A program made the position numbers and the translations under genes. Below, in pieces: positions 45,119 through 48,052 of a stretch of 48,052 nt of DNA. The stretch is from contig CAJUTU010000030.1 in NCBI GenBank assembly GCA_910589385.1, forward strand, positions 1-48,052, given 5' to 3'. Below the pieces are notes generated by a model. The model was not told the DNA's origin and ran no database searches. It saw nothing but the letters and a program-made list of their open reading frames with translations. Numbering within the stretch: the stretch's first letter is position 1; each line of letters begins with the position of its first letter. The DNA is from an uncultured Lachnospiraceae bacterium. GTDB lineage: Bacteria; Bacillota; Clostridia; Lachnospirales; Lachnospiraceae.

Positions 45119-45333
45119 ATGAAACGCCTCCTCTGTTTTGTGGAACGCACCCGGAAAGCCCCTCGCGGCCACATTTATGGCTGATTTTCTCCCACCCGCG
45201 CATAAACCTGTACACAAAGCCTTTCCGGGAATGCTCTTCAAAAATATATTTTGCATCGGCCTTTGCTGATTCCAGAATACCAGATATCGGGACATTCCAC
45301 AATTGAGCAGCATTTAATTATCATTCAAAAAAA

Positions 45334-47952
45334 TTAACCGGCAGTTTTTTCATAAATATCCAATCTTCCCTTTTCAAACTTAATCGTCACCTTAAACAGA
45401 TCCCCATCCAGATACAGTTCAAATTTCCCTCCCTGCATCTCCGTCAGGCTCTTCGCGATAGACAGCCCCAGTCCGCTGCCTTCCGTGCTGCGTGACACAT
45501 CGCCCCGGATAAAACGCTCAGTCAGCTCATCCGATGAAAAATTCAGAGGCTGTTCCGAAACATTTTTCAAGGAGAACCAGATTTTCTTTCCTTCTACTTT
45601 CAGATCCGCATACACCCTGGTTCCCGGCATTGCGTATTTTGCGGCATTGTTGAAAATATTTTCCAACACCCGCCACATACGCCTCCCATCCACGTGGATG
45701 ACAGCCGGTTCTTCGGGCAGGGAAGCAATGACCTTCAACTGCTTTGCTTCCATCTTTTCCGAAAACTCCCCAATAGTCTGGTTCAGCATTTCTACCAGAT
45801 CCACATCCATATACTCCAGAGTAATATTGCCGCTGCTCACTTTTGACGCTTCCACCACATCCTCAGTCAGCGTTTTCAGCCGCTGTGCCTTCATTTCCAG
45901 AATATCCAGATACCCCTGGATCTTCGGATCCTCAAAATTTTCTCTTTTCAGCAGATCCACATAATTAATGATAGAAGTCAAAGGGGTCTTGATATCATGT
46001 GAAACATTGGTGATCAAGTCTGTCTTCAGCCGCTCGTCTCGTATACTTTTATCCACCGCACGCTGGAGGCCGTTACCGATATTGTTAAGATTCTCTGCCA
46101 TATCCTGATAATCCCCCCCCTGCCTCAAATCCAGCGGAAGCTTGTAATCCAGGTTGCCGGATGCGATTTCCTGAATCCCGTTTTTAATCCGTTCCTTGGC
46201 AGCCGCATCCCTGATCAGTAGATATGCCGCTGCAGCTTCCGATACTGCCGACAGGAACATACAGAAACCCGGAATCCCATACATTGCCGCAGCAAACAAC
46301 GCAAACCAGTGGATAAACACGATTACTGCAAATACCAGTATCGTTTTCCACAATACCCGGCGATGCCGCCAGAATACCTGCACATACTGTGAAACAAACC
46401 GCCAGCACTTCACAAGCCAGGTAAAGATCATTTTCAAAATACTGTCTTTCCAAAGCGTCCCCCCTTTAAGCCTGCGCACCAGGGACAAATATCCAATCAG
46501 GAAAATCACAGCCGTCACAGCCGCATATCCGCCGATAATGCACGCATCTTCCCCTGTCATAGTAAATCCATAGTAATACAGATAATGCGCACCCCCATTG
46601 TAACTATATGCCTGAACCCCCACTCCATCCCAAACCTCCATAAAGATTATAGTAATGAGCAGCCAAGGCCCCACCATTAACACTGCCGAAAGCTCCGTCT
46701 TCCACCGGTCAAATGGATGCAGATACAATTCATTTTCCCCGTTCGCCCTGCGCCCGGCAACTACAGTCAGCCAGACAATCGACATCAGGAACAAAATTGC
46801 GGAAGCGAGCAATACTCGAAACACGCTGCCCATATAAGGCTCATATTTACTGTAATTTTTTGATGCTTCATAGAAAATATCCTGGATTGGAAAGCTTATG
46901 TCCACTGCGGACATCACGATATAGTCTTCTCCCAAAATGTCGGACCATTGTATATACGACTGCCAGTCCATGGCTGCTACATCCAGATTGCTTTCAAACG
47001 CATTCAGCTTTGGACGCTCTACCACATACCGGATATTCTCATCCTCAAGGAACTTTGCAAGACTATTTTCTATCGTTTCGTAATTTCGAAATGCGCTGTT
47101 ATTCGTATAGATTTTCTTTTTCTCTTTATTTACAAATAAATATGTGAAATTCGTATTTCCCTCTGTCCACATGTTGGATTGCTCTTGATACAGATCATAT
47201 AAGTTCGAGATACTGTTAAATGTGTTTTGTATATTATCGTAAACCTGCATCAGCTTTCCGTTGAGCTCCGGCGTATTGTTCACCACTTCCAAGATATCCT
47301 TTGCACCGTCGGGTGCAGAATATTCCTTTAAAACGCAACCGTCATAGGTCCAGATGTCCGTATACTCATTGTCCTCTTCGTCCCACAAAACAAGATTTCT
47401 GCTCTCCTGCCAGAGGTAGCCGTCTTCCAGCTCTTCTAAAAACATTTCCTGTTCTCCGCTGTCTCCCTCCAGGCTCAGCCTATCTTCTGACAACAGCTTT
47501 TTAAAGTCCTCTATCCAGTAATAATGGTAGGTATCTCCCGTCCCCTGGCAGACTATCACCTGATCCTCATCTTCATAGATATCGCCCCGGCGGCCCCACT
47601 CTACAAGCTCTCCTACAGTATATGCCAATCCCGAAATGTTCTCCCCTGTGATATCGCCGCTCTCTCTATACTCCATCACATCTACCAGTCTATCCGGATC
47701 ATACTTTCCATTTGTTTCTAAAATTTCTTTCCGTTCGTATGTGCTCAGCATTTCGTTGACAGCAGAATGCATCAGTTCCTCAAAAAAATCGCTTTCCTCG
47801 AATGTCTCCGCTGCCCCAAACGCTGCCTCAGGCGACATCGTGTCCGCGATGCCTGCCACCAACACCAGGCTCACTGCCGCAATGGCCGGGGCCACGATTG
47901 CGATTACTACTAAAATGATTTTTGTAAGCGGCTGTTTATACCAATTTTTCAT
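45334..47952 (-). CDS. Large membrane sensor histidine kinase
   Basis: The product has 872 residues starting MKNWYKQPLTKIIL; AAAGGAG is upstream, and a longer in-frame start is less likely. TM1 (about 10-30) is followed by an extracellular sensor domain of roughly 350 residues, then several membrane helices around 370-590. A HAMP-like linker (EIASGNLDYKLPLD) follows. The H-box is VSHDIKTPLTSIINY (His at about 650), the N-box ENIFNNAAKYAMPG and the G-box GSGLGLSIAKSL. It signals to a response regulator, which is not in the window and presumably lies just beyond the right edge. It is followed by the XRE-TPR gene after 215 nt. Confidence 0.93.
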   Translation of the reverse strand: MKNWYKQPLTKIILVVIAIVAPAIAAVSLVLVAGIADTMSPEAAFGAAETFEESDFFEELMHSAVNEMLSTYERKEILETNGKYDPDRLVDVMEYRESGDITGENISGLAYTVGELVEWGRRGDIYEDEDQVIVCQGTGDTYHYYWIEDFKKLLSEDRLSLEGDSGEQEMFLEELEDGYLWQESRNLVLWDEEDNEYTDIWTYDGCVLKEYSAPDGAKDILEVVNNTPELNGKLMQVYDNIQNTFNSISNLYDLYQEQSNMWTEGNTNFTYLFVNKEKKKIYTNNSAFRNYETIENSLAKFLEDENIRYVVERPKLNAFESNLDVAAMDWQSYIQWSDILGEDYIVMSAVDISFPIQDIFYEASKNYSKYEPYMGSVFRVLLASAILFLMSIVWLTVVAGRRANGENELYLHPFDRWKTELSAVLMVGPWLLITIIFMEVWDGVGVQAYSYNGGAHYLYYYGFTMTGEDACIIGGYAAVTAVIFLIGYLSLVRRLKGGTLWKDSILKMIFTWLVKCWRFVSQYVQVFWRHRRVLWKTILVFAVIVFIHWFALFAAAMYGIPGFCMFLSAVSEAAAAYLLIRDAAAKERIKNGIQEIASGNLDYKLPLDLRQGGDYQDMAENLNNIGNGLQRAVDKSIRDERLKTDLITNVSHDIKTPLTSIINYVDLLKRENFEDPKIQGYLDILEMKAQRLKTLTEDVVEASKVSSGNITLEYMDVDLVEMLNQTIGEFSEKMEAKQLKVIASLPEEPAVIHVDGRRMWRVLENIFNNAAKYAMPGTRVYADLKVEGKKIWFSLKNVSEQPLNFSSDELTERFIRGDVSRSTEGSGLGLSIAKSLTEMQGGKFELYLDGDLFKVTIKFEKGRLDIYEKTAG

Positions 47953-48052
47953 CTCTGCTCCTTTCCCCTGTCTTTTTTTCATAATGATACTTTATACCCT
48001 AAAATCCGTGTAATGGACACTCGTTAATGCCTGATTTTGACTTTATCGATTT

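Noticed and set aside
1..48052. CRISPR array, tRNA, rRNA or replication origin
   Set aside because: No regularly spaced repeats, cloverleaf-type sequences or DnaA-box clusters were noticed, although recR-dnaX type blocks can lie near origins.

Overview
The window looks like a chromosomal stretch of a gut-type, spore-forming, anaerobic Firmicute, most likely of the family Lachnospiraceae (Clostridium cluster XIVa). The evidence is indirect. There are strong AGGAGG-type ribosome binding sites and an SPOCS/LysM spore-coat type protein. There is also a rubredoxin, ECF-transporter S components, a sortase-anchored surface protein, a GH112 galacto-N-biose/lacto-N-biose phosphorylase, a TatD-associated radical SAM protein and remnants of PD-(D/E)XK 'transposase-type' nucleases. 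No tRNA, rRNA, CRISPR array or replication origin was seen.

Layout. Positions 1-10.3 kb form an accessory, decay-rich region: nuclease remnants, a hairpin repeat, a tocopherol-cyclase-like protein, a 1465-residue LPXTG-type surface protein, a broken IS1380-family transposase, a small XRE regulator and a 5'-truncated PD-(D/E)XK nuclease. From 10.3 to 17.3 kb (minus strand) there is a conserved block, read in the order PrcB-like lipoprotein, SPOCS-LysM protein, [terminator], phosphofructokinase, dnaX, ybaB, recR, tmk. From 17.5 to 22.3 kb (plus strand) lie plsC, pncB, ddl and murF, ending in a terminator. From 22.4 to 26.5 kb (minus) are an AAA-ATPase/nuclease fusion, a DMT exporter and a MATE exporter. 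A rubredoxin gene (26.6 kb, plus) is followed by a minus-strand envelope module (GT2 glycosyltransferase, NlpC/P60-like protein, LPG-synthase-type flippase) and a P2A calcium ATPase. From 32.7 to 37.2 kb (plus) are GH112 phosphorylase, DUF1015 protein and SEC-C methionine aminopeptidase. From 37.4 to 40.5 kb (minus) are the radical SAM protein, an ECF S component beside pyridoxamine kinase, and a formate/nitrite-family channel. At 40.7-41.3 kb a probable preQ1 riboswitch precedes queT. From 41.4 to 48 kb (minus) are a membrane-anchored protein with a C39-like domain lacking its expected Cys, an XRE-TPR regulator and a large sensor histidine kinase.

The genes mix housekeeping (replication, recombination, cell wall, NAD, lipid), vitamin and nucleoside-precursor salvage (B6, queuosine), host-glycan use (lacto-N-biose/galacto-N-biose) and envelope functions. 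I did not find a clear multi-gene system that is unprecedented. The most interesting candidates are the overlapping NlpC/P60-like plus flippase pair, the degenerate C39-like sensor/regulator neighbourhood, the GYPGG-repeat insertion in DnaX, the GGNGT phosphofructokinase and the orphan GH112 phosphorylase. Functions come from recognising sequence motifs by eye; no database search was run.
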